The notes: generated by a model from the letters alone, not told the origin. A stretch of DNA of 64,000 bases from Caldilineaceae bacterium (GCA_020634815.1 JACKBA010000035.1:4091-68090), one strand, 5' to 3'. Shown: positions 16,782 to 25,707, numbered from the stretch's first letter. Program-made: numbers and translations.

Positions 16782-17744
16782 ATGAATCCGATGCTTACCG
16801 GCCTTCACCATCTGACCGCCGTCACGGCACGCGCCGGCGAGAATTTCGCCTTTTACACGCAGACGCTAGGCATGCGCCTGGTCAAGAAGACGGTCAACCA
16901 GGACGACGTGCGCGCCTATCACCTCTTCTACGGCGACGGCGTGGCCTCGCCCGGCAGCGATATCACCTTCTTCGACTGGCCCGACGTACCGCAAGAGCAG
17001 CGCGGCAGCCACACCATCACGCGTACAGGATTGCGTGTGCGCAGCGCAGCCAGCCTCGCGTGGTGGGCAACGCGCTTTGCCGAAGCGGGTGTCAAGCATG
17101 GCGCCATCGTCGAGCGCGACGGTCGCGCCGTGCTCGATTTCGAGGATTTTGAGGGACAGCGTCTGGCGCTCGTGGAGGATGGCGGGCTGGGTGACGGCGA
17201 ACCATGGGCCGCCAGCCCCATCCCGGCCGAGCACCAGATTCGCGGCCTCGGCCCCATCACCATGACCGTCACACAACTGGCGCCCACCGACCTCGTGCTG
17301 ACCAAGGCGCTGGCGATGGAGGAGGTACGCACCTACGCCGACCCCGAGTCGCCACGCCACACCGTGCATGTCTTTGGCATGGAAGGCGCCGGACCGGCAG
17401 CGGAACTCCACGTCGCCGTGCGGCCCGACCTGCCGGTGGCCCGGCCTGGTGCGGGCGGCGTCCATCACGTGGCCTTCCGCGTGCCGAACGAAGCGCAGCA
17501 CAAGGCGTGGGAGGTGCGGCTGCGTGCGCTGGGCATCCAGACCAGCGGCATCGTCGATCGCTACTACTTTCGCAGCATCTACTTCCGCGAGCCGAACGGC
17601 ATCCTCTTCGAACTGGCGACCGACGGCCCCGGCTTCGACGTGGACGAACCGCTGGCGACGCTGGGCGAGCGGCTGGCGCTACCGCCCTTCCTGGAGCCGC
17701 GCCGGGCGGATATCGAGGCGAATCTGAAACCGCTGGCGACGTGA
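16782..17744 (+). CDS. Ring-cleaving dioxygenase (glyoxalase fold, MhqO-like)
   Basis: A 320-aa protein with two vicinal-oxygen-chelate (glyoxalase/bleomycin-resistance) modules: residues 6-125 (GLHHLTAVTARAGENFAFY) and 150-290 (VHHVAFRVPNE). Likely metal ligands are the His in HHLT, the His in HHVAF and the Glu in GILFELAT. The family includes MhqA/MhqO-type hydroquinone-cleaving enzymes of quinone detoxification; the substrate here is inferred only from that. A strong AAGGAG precedes the ATG. It is a single gene between an unrelated gene and a palindrome. Confidence 0.88.
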   Translation: MNPMLTGLHHLTAVTARAGENFAFYTQTLGMRLVKKTVNQDDVRAYHLFYGDGVASPGSDITFFDWPDVPQEQRGSHTITRTGLRVRSAASLAWWATRFAEAGVKHGAIVERDGRAVLDFEDFEGQRLALVEDGGLGDGEPWAASPIPAEHQIRGLGPITMTVTQLAPTDLVLTKALAMEEVRTYADPESPRHTVHVFGMEGAGPAAELHVAVRPDLPVARPGAGGVHHVAFRVPNEAQHKAWEVRLRALGIQTSGIVDRYYFRSIYFREPNGILFELATDGPGFDVDEPLATLGERLALPPFLEPRRADIEANLKPLAT

Positions 17745-17752
17745 TTGCGGCT

Positions 17753-17817
17753 ACGTGCCGGGGACGGGCCAGGAAAGCCTTGAGATGCGATTGTGCTCGG
17801 GTCCGTCCCCGGCACGT
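17753..17817. repeat. 65-bp hairpin element / terminator
   Basis: The 15-bp perfect inverted arms ACGTGCCGGGGACGG and complement are separated by 35 bp. It lies 9 bp after the dioxygenase stop and before the convergent McrB-like gene. It could be a dispersed palindrome, a bidirectional terminator, or both. Confidence 0.75.
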
Positions 17818-17838
17818 GAAGTCCAACATGCAGGCTGG

Positions 17839-19817
17839 TCAGCCGCCGCCCGCCGCCAGTTCCTGGATTGCCCAGCGGAACTCGTCACGGTCGAGGATGC
17901 GGATCTCGTAGGTCGGTGGAAGAGCATCGGGCGGGACAGCCAGCCCAGTCTGCCAGCGCGGGCGTTGCAATCTGCGCTCGACGAAGGTGTCGCCCAGGAT
18001 CTGCGACAGCTTTTCTTCCTCATGGGCAAACCACGCACGCACCTGCGGCACAATGCCGTTATACCATGCCTGGCGCAGGTCGTCGATGGTGCGCACATCC
18101 AGTAGGAGATGATGACCAAGTTGGAACGTGCGTCCCTTTGTGGCAGCCAGCCGTCCGTTGAGCACCGTCAGCAGTGCGGCAAGGTCGATGTCGTCGGTCT
18201 CGCCGAGCGGCGTTTGCGACAGCGCATTCGGGTCGGGCGATAGCTCCACAAAGGTGAAGCGCCGGCGCAACGCGGCATCGGTTGCCGGCGGCAGCGCCAC
18301 GGCCCCATCCAGCGTGCCGAGAATCAGCAGGTTGGGCGGGACGCCCAGCGATTTGCCGGAGTAGGGCAGGCGCACCTCACGCGCATCCGGCGCCCCCAGA
18401 CGGCAGTCGTCATCAAAGAGTGGCAGCACATTGCCGAGCACGGCGGCAAGGTCAGTCCGTTCCAGGTGTTCCAGCAGCAGGGCATAGCGGTGCGCTGCGG
18501 CGCCGAGGGCGCGCCACTCGGTAGCGGCGCGCTCGCAGATGCGGCGCAACGGCCCGGCCACGGCGCCGGCTTGCCCGGCAGCGCTGCGCTCCACCACATC
18601 GTCGAAGCGCGTTCGTTCATCCAGCGCAATCGCAACGGCGAAATCGCCGGTACCGGTGCGCTGCTGCCACGCCTCCGCCGTACGCTGGTTGATAGCGGCA
18701 ACGTTGCCCGTATCCACGGCCGCCCAGTATGCGTCGGCGTCAGTCTGGCTGTGATTCCCGCTCAACAGCCAGTGGGTGATGAAGGTACGGGCCAGTTGCG
18801 TCTTGCCCGTGCCGGGCGGCCCGCAGAGGGCGATCGTCTGCGTGCGGCGGGTTGCCTCGTACAAGGCGCGCAGCGGCAAGGGCGGCTCCGGCAGGAGCAC
18901 CGGGTTGCCGGCGGCGTCCTCGCCAAAGCGATGGGCGAAGTCCGCATCGAAACGATGATTGAACCAGAGGAGGAGATGGACGTCGATAAGGTCGGTCTGT
19001 GCGCCCAGTTGCGCCGTCAGCGCATCCTGAATTGGCCGCAACCAGTTGAGCAGATGGACATACCAGTTGCGATCCGTGTCGGGCGGTTCCATGCCCCAAT
19101 CCTGCGCGGCCTGTTCGACCATGCGCGGGCGGTAAACCATATACCGCAGCGGGTCGCGGGCAGCGAGGAAGATGGTAAGCAGCGAAGCCGGCAACGTCTG
19201 TGCCCGGCCTTGTACGTCGCGCGTATACAGGTAGGCGTACTCGGCATCGATTGCACGCTGAAATCGTTCCATGCGGTCGGGCAGGGCTTGCTGCCTGTCA
19301 AAGAGATCACCAAACAGCCGCGCTAACCGTGCCGACGAGGTAGAAGCAGCAAGGCCGGCAAAGTTGTCGGCGCTCGGCCAGTTGGCCAGATTGTTGATGG
19401 GCGTGCGGCAGTCGTTCACTGCTACTTCAAGCGGTTTGGCCAGATCCGGTGAGGTGAGACGATCGGCGGCCAGTAGCGGGCCAAGCATGGCAGTAACGCT
19501 CTCCTGATCGGCGCGCAGGGCTTTGCGGCTGGCGGTGTCGGCGTATAGCGACGCGAACTGTGTGACGCGCCGGTTGAACACTTTCGGACTGGAAATCGGC
19601 AGGCCTACACGAAACAGTTTGTCATAGAGGAAACGCATCAACTGGATCGTGTCAAAGCCGGAGAACTCTGGCTGGCTCTGCATGAAGTGCAGCAGTTGGC
19701 GATTGCGTGCAGTGACGCCCCTCACCGGTTCTTGCGCAAACTGTCGAAGAAAGAATTCAAGATGTTTGGGGTTGGAAATCGGCAAGAGGACATCTGGACA
19801 GTAAAGATACAAAGGCT
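17839..19817 (-). pseudogene. McrB-like AAA+ ATPase, 3' part (split by IS3)
   Basis: This is the C-terminal 658 codons of an McrB-like ATPase; the N-terminal 149 codons lie at 21396-21843, beyond an IS element. Removing the IS and one copy of the GCT target repeat joins ...SLRIK to PLYLYCPDV... in frame, giving an 807-aa protein. Walker A GPPGTGKTQLARTF is intact, and the arginine finger region (AALRRRF) is present. The Walker B region reads LLLEHLERTDL where the family has DEINRA, and the NTAD-like sensor reads LDGA, so catalysis may be weak or altered. An ATG inside the IS end gives the fragment its own open frame from 19845, but it lacks the N-terminal domain. No McrC gene follows. Family assignment by motif pattern. 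Confidence 0.8.
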
Positions 19818-20220
19818 TATGGTGGACCCATTTGTCAAGACACAAAATGGGTCAAAAATAAAGTCCAATCCTCCCTTCCTGGGTGAGATGACAATCGATA
19901 CGAGACGGTGTAGTTGAGCCCGTTATGAAGCCCGGAAACTGACGCGAATACGATGAATCTGATAGACTGACCGCCGTCTGTGCGGAGGATAGGGCAACGC
20001 TGGAGAGCGACCCGAGCGCCGCACGGATGGCGAAGTGGTTGGGGCAGAGGTGATGCGTCATCTCTGCCCGACGCCCAACTTCTGTGGCAAGTGGTGGGTC
20101 GTGGCTGTTGTCCTCTGCAACCAGTTTGCCCAGAAAGCGATAAACTCAAATTTCCCATGACCAAACGACCCTGTTGAGAACGTACGCAGGCGGCTGCGCT
20201 GGTCCAGTTGACCCACCGGG

Positions 20221-21027
20221 TCAAGACCCATAGACCTTTGCCGGCGTGCGATAGCCGAGGCTCTGATGCGGTCGTCGATGGTTGTAGAAGTCAAAGTAGC
20301 GGCTGAGGCCGTGGCAGGCATCTTTAGGTGTAACGTAGTCATGCAAGTAGACTTCCTCATATTTGAGCGTCCGCCAGAGACGCTCGGTAAAGATGTTGTC
20401 CAACGCCCGCCCCTTGCCATCCATGCTGATGCGCACCTCGGCGGCCAGTAGCCGTTCGATGTACTGCGGGCTGGTGAAATGGCTGCCTTGGTCGCTGTTC
20501 CAGATCGTTGGCCTGGCTTGCGCCAATGCTGCATCGACGGCCACCAACACGAAATCTATGTCCAACGTCTGGTCCAGCTGCCAACTGATCACATAGCGCG
20601 AGTACCAATCCAGGACGGCCACCAGATACAGCCACTGTTTCTGTAGGCGGATGTAGGTGATGTCGATCCCCCAGACCTGATTGGGGCGGCTGCTGGTGAC
20701 GCCCCGCAGCAGGTACGGATAGACAACATGCTCCTTGCGCCGCCGGCTCAGATTGGGGCCAGGGCTGATGCCTGCGATCCCCATCTCCTGCATGTGGCGC
20801 TGGACAGTTTTCCGGCTGATGGTCAGACCATCGTACTGCACCAGGTGTTCTCGAATCCGCCGCGAACCGTAGAAAGGATAGTCCGTATAGATCTCGTCAA
20901 TGCGATGCTTGAGTGCCACTTCCTCAGGTGATGGTAGTGCAGGTCGGTAATACAAGCTGGCGCGACTCAGGCTCAACAGCGCAGCCTGGACACGCAAAGG
21001 CAGTTCGGCGCCAGCGCCCCATTCCAC
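20221..21027 (-). CDS. IS3-family transposase OrfB (DDE integrase core)
   Basis: A 268-aa rve-type integrase. It has an N-terminal HTH_21-like region (ASLYYRP, RRIREHL), then the DDE core: Asp in GIDITYIRL, Asp in NSDQGSHFTS and Glu in TERLWRTLKYEE. It catalyses strand transfer of the IS. Its frame is open upstream of the GTG at 21027 back to the slippery A-run at 21068-21076, so the main product is probably an OrfAB fusion made by -1 frameshifting. Confidence 0.95.
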   Translation of the reverse strand: MEWGAGAELPLRVQAALLSLSRASLYYRPALPSPEEVALKHRIDEIYTDYPFYGSRRIREHLVQYDGLTISRKTVQRHMQEMGIAGISPGPNLSRRRKEHVVYPYLLRGVTSSRPNQVWGIDITYIRLQKQWLYLVAVLDWYSRYVISWQLDQTLDIDFVLVAVDAALAQARPTIWNSDQGSHFTSPQYIERLLAAEVRISMDGKGRALDNIFTERLWRTLKYEEVYLHDYVTPKDACHGLSRYFDFYNHRRPHQSLGYRTPAKVYGS

Positions 21028-21040
21028 CAGCGCCAGACGC

Positions 21041-21337
21041 TCAACTCGACTCAGGCTGGAGGCCAGATTTTTTTTTCAGCCAGTTCACCTGGGTCGTCAA
21101 GCGTCCAATTTCTGCATACAGGTCAGTCACCTGTTGTTCGTGATTGCGAGCATCCACCATCGCCTGGTCATTCCGGCTGAACAACTCAGGCAGTCTCGTC
21201 AACACGATCTTGCGCCACTCCTTGAGTTGCGACGGGTGAATTCCAGTCTCCGCCGCCAGTTGATTCAGCGTCTTTTCTTCCTTCAGCAGTTCTTTGACGA
21301 TTTCGGCCTTGTAGGTCGCACTATACTGTTTGCGCAT
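21041..21337 (-). CDS. IS3-family transposase OrfA
   Basis: A 98-aa DNA-binding subunit. The helix-turn-helix of the IS3/IS911 type (YKAEIVKELLKEEKTLNQLAAETGIHPSQLKEWRK) is followed by a leucine-zipper-like segment. Near its end lies AAA AAA AAA (21076-21068), a slippery site at which a -1 shift continues into OrfB as NLASSLSRVERLAL. Without the shift it ends 27 nt later. Confidence 0.93.
   Translation of the reverse strand: MRKQYSATYKAEIVKELLKEEKTLNQLAAETGIHPSQLKEWRKIVLTRLPELFSRNDQAMVDARNHEQQVTDLYAEIGRLTTQVNWLKKKSGLQPESS
21068..21076 (-). other. Programmed -1 frameshift site (A9)
   Basis: Nine consecutive A on the minus strand. The OrfA frame reads AAA AAA AAA TCT; slipping back one base opens the OrfB frame with no stop. 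This is the usual expression mode of IS3-family transposases. Confidence 0.8.
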
Positions 21338-21395
21338 GGTAGTTCAGGACTTTATTTCAGCCGTTTTCAGTGTCCAAATTTCTGGGTCCACTATA

Positions 21396-21843
21396 GCTTG
21401 ATCCGGAGCGAGTTGCTTCTACGCCCTAGTGACATCGAACCAAGCGCATCCAAATGCTCAAACTCCCCCCGTTCGGCTGTCTCGACGAGTTCCACAATAC
21501 CGGCCATGATCCTGTGAAGTGCGTCGTCAGGATTGGCATAGCGGCTGCTATGACGCCACGTGCCAAGCTCCTGACTCCACCAAAGACCCCACTTGGTGAG
21601 GTAATGCCCTCCAAGACTCCCCAATTCTCTAGTCTCATATTCGAGCCAGTGACAGAACGTGTTCTTGAGGCTTGGGTGGCCAAGTGCGTAACGGTGCTTG
21701 GTGATGCTGGTGAGCGCTTCCAGCGGAAACGTAGTGACAAACCTGTGGCGCAGATCGAGGACCGGTTGCGGGGCCGTTGGTTCATTTTCATTGAGCCAGT
21801 CGTCCAACAGACGTTGCCAGCGATTCATCAACCAAGCTTCCAT
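21396..21843 (-). pseudogene. McrB-like ATPase, 5' part (split by IS3)
   Basis: The N-terminal 149 codons of the interrupted gene. It reads LLDDWLNENEPT, then a domain with GHPSLKNTFCHWLEYETRELG and GGHYLTKWGLWWSQE, the type of N-terminal region seen before some McrB-like GTPase/ATPase domains. The frame runs into the IS end and stops there (L, stop). The ATG at 21843 has GGACGAG just upstream; 21828 is a second choice. The gene begins 45 nt after the stop of the membrane coiled-coil gene, so the two were probably one operon. Confidence 0.8.
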
Positions 21844-21888
21844 CTCGTCCAGCTTCAGAAAACCAGGACAACTGCTTTGGGGACTCGC

Positions 21889-22746
21889 TTACGGCGCAAG
21901 GTTCTCATGGCTGAGGGCAGACTCAATTGCAGCCCAGTTTTCTGCGAGATCGCTGACCGAACAAGCAACTACACTGGTGTCATAAGGAGTGTTGCGCGTG
22001 CGTAAATGGAACTCGTGGCCATTGGTGACCACGTACTTGAAAACATGTGCCGCACTGGCCACCATTGCGGATTCTTCGAGGAAACCATCCGTCAACTTCT
22101 CCTCGCTTTGGACAAGTTCCAGCAGAAAAAGATCTCGCCGCGATTGATTCTTGCGTATCCCGGAAATAATCCAGTCCCAAGTTTTCCCCTGCGGAGGCTC
22201 GCCAATAATCCTTCTTGGAACAGTCACGCGAATGCTATCCAGGTCGTACCCAAGAAAAAGTACGAGTGGCATCGCAAGTTTGTAGGCTTGCACTTCAACG
22301 GAGCCAAAGGTTGTCTCCGCCACGTAGTCAAGCCACTTCGCCCGGTAGCCTGCCACCACTTCACGATCGAGATCGCTGACGTATTGCGTCATCCGGATTA
22401 CCCGGTCAGCCAAAGCTGTATTGTGATCGAAAAGTACCAGGTTCTCCTGGTTCAGACGGTGGAGATCCCTGCCAAGTATGTCCTTCTCGTCGTCGCACCA
22501 TCGATTCCTGGCTTCAAGCTGTTTCTGGTGGTCAACCTGCAGCGCATCGATCTTTTGCTGGTAATCCTTTGTATTCGCATCTGCAATCTTGTTCAGCCGC
22601 TCAATCTCACACTCATACTCCTTTACGCGACGCACGAAGTATGAACTCGCATATGCATTCACCAGCAGGGCTATAAAAAGAACGCAGATAATGAGTTCTG
22701 GAAAATACTGAATGAGGAATTGCGATATCGCGTCAAGAGGGTTCAT
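21889..22746 (-). CDS. Membrane-anchored coiled-coil protein, unknown function
   Basis: A 285-aa protein I cannot assign to a family. One N-terminal membrane helix (about residues 18-36, LIICVLFIALLVNAYASSYF) is followed by a coiled coil (about 40-125, rich in Glu/Lys/Gln with heptad leucines) and a globular C-terminal domain (about 140-285) with no known motif. It lies immediately upstream of the McrB-like gene in the same orientation and both share a lower GC content (about 43-50 percent by eye) than the rest of the window, suggesting joint horizontal transfer. A membrane sensor or effector partner of the ATPase is a plausible inference. Confidence 0.75.
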   Translation of the reverse strand: MNPLDAISQFLIQYFPELIICVLFIALLVNAYASSYFVRRVKEYECEIERLNKIADANTKDYQQKIDALQVDHQKQLEARNRWCDDEKDILGRDLHRLNQENLVLFDHNTALADRVIRMTQYVSDLDREVVAGYRAKWLDYVAETTFGSVEVQAYKLAMPLVLFLGYDLDSIRVTVPRRIIGEPPQGKTWDWIISGIRKNQSRRDLFLLELVQSEEKLTDGFLEESAMVASAAHVFKYVVTNGHEFHLRTRNTPYDTSVVACSVSDLAENWAAIESALSHENLAP

Positions 22747-22989
22747 GGCACTGTTTGAGCCGGAGTATGAACTGCGCGGTCGTAGAAAGATGCATTGAGG
22801 TCAACGACCGGAATCCAACCAGGTTTTTCTACTAAACACGCGCTTTTGATGGGAGTCTTCGTCATGGTAGCCGACGGTTTCGGTGGGCTGGCGATGCGAC
22901 GATGACGACATTATACCACAGGTATGGTGATTATGTTACCACGGAGTTTCGTATACAAGAGCGTCCAAGCCGCCCTCTAGTGAAGCACA

Positions 22990-23283
22990 TCACCGTTTTC
23001 GTTTCCGGCGCGAGCGCTGCCCTGGGAGAGAATCGACCAGGTAGACCACAGATGAGTCGGACGCTTCGCCATCTAGCTCTGCCGGAAGCTGACCAGGGAG
23101 GCCGGTAAAAATATTGAAGATCACATACCCGCCGAACGAAGCGGCGATCGTGCTGGCAATGACGGCTGCCCCCAGGTCGATGGCCGGCAATAGCCAGTGC
23201 AGAAAGAATCCTGCGCCTGCACCGATAGCCAACACGATGAGCATGCACACAAAATAGACAACGAGCAGTATCAAGAGTGCCAT
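22990..23283 (-). CDS. Small membrane protein, unknown
   Basis: A 97-aa protein with a hydrophobic N-terminal half: two to three membrane segments (about residues 2-30 and 35-62), Gly-rich like small transglycosylase-associated proteins, and a charged, very basic tail (RSRRKRKR). GAGGTA just before the ATG supports the start. Function unknown. Confidence 0.6.
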   Translation of the reverse strand: MALLILLVVYFVCMLIVLAIGAGAGFFLHWLLPAIDLGAAVIASTIAASFGGYVIFNIFTGLPGQLPAELDGEASDSSVVYLVDSLPGQRSRRKRKR

Positions 23284-23307
23284 TACCTCACCATCACCTT
23301 GTTTGTG

Positions 23308-24102
23308 TCACACCGTGCCGGCCAGCCAGCCGCCATCGATATAGTAGGTCGAGCCTGTGCAGTAGCCGGCGCGCGGGGAGCAGAGGAAGACGAAGAAGTC
23401 GGCCACTTCTTCGGGCGTGGCAAAGCGACCGATGGGTGCGTACTGTTTGGCCACGCCGTCGAGATATTGCTGCCAGGTCGTGTCGGTGCCCGCCGTCCAC
23501 TCTTTGACCGGCTCGATCCAGCCTTCGGTGAGCACCAGCCCGGGGTTGATGCAGTTGACGCGGATGTTGTCGCCGACCAGCTCATTGGCCAGGCACTTGG
23601 AGAACATGACGAGCGCCGCCTTGGTCACGTTGTAGATGGGCTCGTGGGGCAGCGGCTGCCGGGCGCAGATGGAGGCATTGTGCAGGATGACGCCGCCACC
23701 CCGCCGGCGCATGGCCGGCACCAGCCCACGCGCCAGCCGCACCGCCGCCATGACGTGTAGTTCCCAATAATGCTGCCAGCGTTCGTCGGAGGCCTCCATG
23801 ATCGTCTCTTCGCTGCCGGCGCCGGCGTTGTCGATGAGGATGTCGGCGCCGCCAAAGTGCTCCTCCACCTGCCGCACCAGGCGATCGACGTCGGCAGCGA
23901 TGGTCACGTCGGCGGCTATGGCCAGCGCCTGCACGCCAAACTCGGCAGCGATGGCGCTGGCCGCGGCGGCAGCCCGCTCGCCGTTGCGGGCGCAGAGCAC
24001 AACGTGTACGCCCTCGCGCGCCAGCGAGCTTGCCACGGCCAGGCCGATGCCCTGGCTCGCACCCGTGATGACGGCAGTCTTGTTGGCTAGGTTCAGGTCC
24101 AT
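23308..24102 (-). CDS. Short-chain dehydrogenase/reductase (SDR)
   Basis: A 264-aa classical SDR oxidoreductase. NAD(P) binding TGASQGIGLA (residues 12-21), DNAGAG, catalytic Ser in HNASICA, the Y-x-x-x-K pair in YNVTK, and the C-terminal YIDGGWL typical of the family are visible. Arg at the end of strand 2 (CARNGER) hints at NADP preference. Substrate unknown. The ATG at 24102 lies 16 nt after the PIN-domain gene stop in the same direction with no visible ribosome site; a longer frame would overlap that gene. Confidence 0.9.
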   Translation of the reverse strand: MDLNLANKTAVITGASQGIGLAVASSLAREGVHVVLCARNGERAAAAASAIAAEFGVQALAIAADVTIAADVDRLVRQVEEHFGGADILIDNAGAGSEETIMEASDERWQHYWELHVMAAVRLARGLVPAMRRRGGGVILHNASICARQPLPHEPIYNVTKAALVMFSKCLANELVGDNIRVNCINPGLVLTEGWIEPVKEWTAGTDTTWQQYLDGVAKQYAPIGRFATPEEVADFFVFLCSPRAGYCTGSTYYIDGGWLAGTV

Positions 24103-24118
24103 ATACGAATTGTCCGGT

Positions 24119-24544
24119 TTAGAGCAATACCAGTTGCAGGTCCGCGAACTGGCGAAATCCCTTGTCAAAGGTCACAAGTTGGATGCCGGCACTGCGGGCA
24201 AAAGCCGCCAGATACGCATCGGTCCACACCTTGGGCGACACAGTAGGCGCCATTGTCAACTGCCGCAACATCACTTCAATAAAATCCGGCTCGGCCGCGA
24301 AGCTGAAACGTGAATCACTTTGCATTGCATCATAGATCGACCAGGCAGCCGACAGCGTACAGACGTCGCTCCCCATGACCGTTGCATGACAGAGCAGACG
24401 CAAAAGGCTCAATTGCGTCGTGCGGCAAAGAATCGCCGTTCCATCCGCCTGCATGTCAAGCCAGGCAAGCGCTGCTGGATGGTGAACATGGCGATCATAG
24501 ACAAACGCCAGCAACACATTAGCGTCGCACAGAGCTGGCAACAT
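24119..24544 (-). CDS. PIN-domain ribonuclease toxin (VapC-like)
   Basis: A 141-aa PIN-domain protein, probably a Mg-dependent RNase toxin. The acidic active-site residues expected of the fold are visible: Asp in LCDANVLLAF (about 7), Glu in DFIEVML, Asp in WTDAYLAAFA and Asp in TFDKGF. It overlaps the antitoxin gene by 26 nt, the usual toxin-antitoxin arrangement. An ATG at 24559 would add five residues; 24544 begins at the PIN core. Confidence 0.85.
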   Translation of the reverse strand: MLPALCDANVLLAFVYDRHVHHPAALAWLDMQADGTAILCRTTQLSLLRLLCHATVMGSDVCTLSAAWSIYDAMQSDSRFSFAAEPDFIEVMLRQLTMAPTVSPKVWTDAYLAAFARSAGIQLVTFDKGFRQFADLQLVLL

Positions 24545-24788
24545 GCAACATCTCCGCATCGTCCATTTCGGCTAGCACGACCGCAACCGTACTGGCTTCG
24601 AGAGGCGTAGTTCCCTGACTTCTGATAAGCGGAAACTCCGTTCGATGACCAGCAGCCTCTGCTGCCTGCTCCGCAAGCGCCAGACGTATACCGCGTTCGA
24701 CCAAATCGCGCAGCCGAACGCCCTCCATCGCCGCCTTTGCTTTTGCCTGCCGGAACAAGTCATCGGGTAGCTCAATCGTTGTTTTCAT
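24519..24788 (-). CDS. VapB-like antitoxin (ribbon-helix-helix)
   Basis: An 89-aa protein opening with MKTTIELPDDLFRQAKAKAA, a ribbon-helix-helix DNA-binding motif, followed by a helical tail that in this family wraps the PIN toxin. It should repress its own promoter: TATGGT lies 11 nt before the ATG. The ATG at 24788 is preferred to an upstream GCC-ATG pair because the RHH motif begins there. Confidence 0.85.
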   Translation of the reverse strand: MKTTIELPDDLFRQAKAKAAMEGVRLRDLVERGIRLALAEQAAEAAGHRTEFPLIRSQGTTPLEASTVAVVLAEMDDAEMLHVASSVRR

Positions 24789-24838
24789 GGCCAAAGCTTA
24801 CCATATTTATGGGAAGACAGAAAGATGGAGGCTACTCG

Positions 24839-25486
24839 CTAAGACGCTGTTCGCAGCGCCGCCAGGATATCCCTCACCGCCACGCGGCGCGTGTAGTCCA
24901 CGTTGGCGTAGGCGAAAGCAATCGTGCCATCGCGGCCGACGACGTAGGTGCCGGGCACGGGCAGTTCAAAGCTGCCGTCGCCGTTGTGCGCGGGGATGTC
25001 GATGCCCAGCTTGTCGTAGACGGCGCGCAGCGCTTCCGGCACGGTGAAGACCAGGCCAAAGCGGCGCGCCACGGCGTTGCCCGCATCGCTCAGCACGGGG
25101 AAGGCCAGGCCGTGCTTCTCGGCCAGCGAGAGCGAGTTGTCGGGCGTCTGCGGCGAGATGGCGACAAGTGTTGCCCCCAGCGCCTGAATGTCGGGCAGCG
25201 CCTGCTGGAGCAACTGCACCTCCAGGTTGCAGTACGGACACCAGGCGCCGCGGTAAAACGAGAGCGCCACCGGACCCTGCGCGCGCAGGTCACCCAGCGC
25301 GACTGCATTCCCCAGCACGTCGGGCAGGACAAAGTCCGGTGCGACATCGCCCACCTGCAAGAAGCCGCCCGCCATGCCGGACGCGGCGAGGTCATCCGTC
25401 GCCTGGTCCATGACTGCCTGTAGCTCGGCGGGACGTTTTGCGCGCCGTTCCTGCTCCAGCGCAACGAGTTCGGTCATAACGGCCAT
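24839..25486 (-). CDS. AhpC/TSA-family peroxiredoxin-like protein
   Basis: A 215-aa thioredoxin-fold peroxidase. An N-terminal helical extension (to about residue 45) precedes GDVAPDFVLPDVLGN and the active site FYRGAWCPYCN (CxxC at about 83-86). These proteins reduce peroxides through the first Cys; the second Cys gives the 'peroxiredoxin-like' CxxC subfamily. AGGAG sits 8 nt before the ATG. It stands alone, beside the repeat-rich spacer. Confidence 0.9.
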   Translation of the reverse strand: MAVMTELVALEQERRAKRPAELQAVMDQATDDLAASGMAGGFLQVGDVAPDFVLPDVLGNAVALGDLRAQGPVALSFYRGAWCPYCNLEVQLLQQALPDIQALGATLVAISPQTPDNSLSLAEKHGLAFPVLSDAGNAVARRFGLVFTVPEALRAVYDKLGIDIPAHNGDGSFELPVPGTYVVGRDGTIAFAYANVDYTRRVAVRDILAALRTAS

Positions 25487-25600
25487 CGGTTCGCTCCTTT
25501 TGTGGGTTCAAATCGTTCGTGCCGGCAGCGGATTCAGGCGCGTCGCAGCCGGTACAGAATTCGCAAATCTACAATACGCAGCGCCGACCCAAAGCAACAA

Positions 25601-25686
25601 AACTTTCTTCCCAAGGACGGATCACTTTCTTCCCAAGACCCAAAATTTTCTTTCAAAGAAATCGATCCGTCCTTGGGAAGAAAGTT
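25601..25686. repeat. 23-bp perfect inverted repeat, 86-bp element
   Basis: The arms 25601-25623 and 25664-25686 are perfect complements (AACTTTCTTCCCAAGG... and its reverse), with a 40-bp spacer that repeats CTTTCTTCCCAAG and holds a smaller TTTCTTTCAAAGAAA hairpin. It is AT-richer than its surroundings. It has the form of a palindromic mobile or structured element; no gene overlaps it. Confidence 0.85.
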
Positions 25687-25707
25687 GGCGCTTCTTCCCA
25701 AGAAAAT

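Larger units (their letters stand above)
19818..21395 (-). mobile_element. IS3-family insertion sequence, complete
   Basis: A 1578-bp element with terminal inverted repeats: both ends read TATRGTGGACCCA inward, followed by a shared GACAC. A 3-bp target duplication GCT lies at 19815-19817 and 21396-21398. It carries two overlapping-phase transposase genes joined by a 9-A slippery run. About 390 bp between the left end and the orfB stop (19831-20220) carry no recognisable gene, more than usual for IS3 elements; a short hairpin (TTGACCC arms, 20207-20223) sits at the orfB end. The intact ends and duplication point to a recent insertion. Confidence 0.93.

Noticed and set aside
17839..19845. Intact 668-aa ATPase starting at 19845
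   Set aside because: Its first nine residues are encoded by the IS end; removing the IS restores a longer gene in frame.
22006..22644. Plus-strand gene opposite the coiled-coil protein
   Set aside because: The minus strand gives a membrane helix plus heptad coiled coil and fits the operon; the plus frame has no recognisable features.
25500..25530. tRNA T-loop-like GGTTCAAATC
   Set aside because: The flanking bases do not form the T stem and no acceptor or anticodon arm is present.
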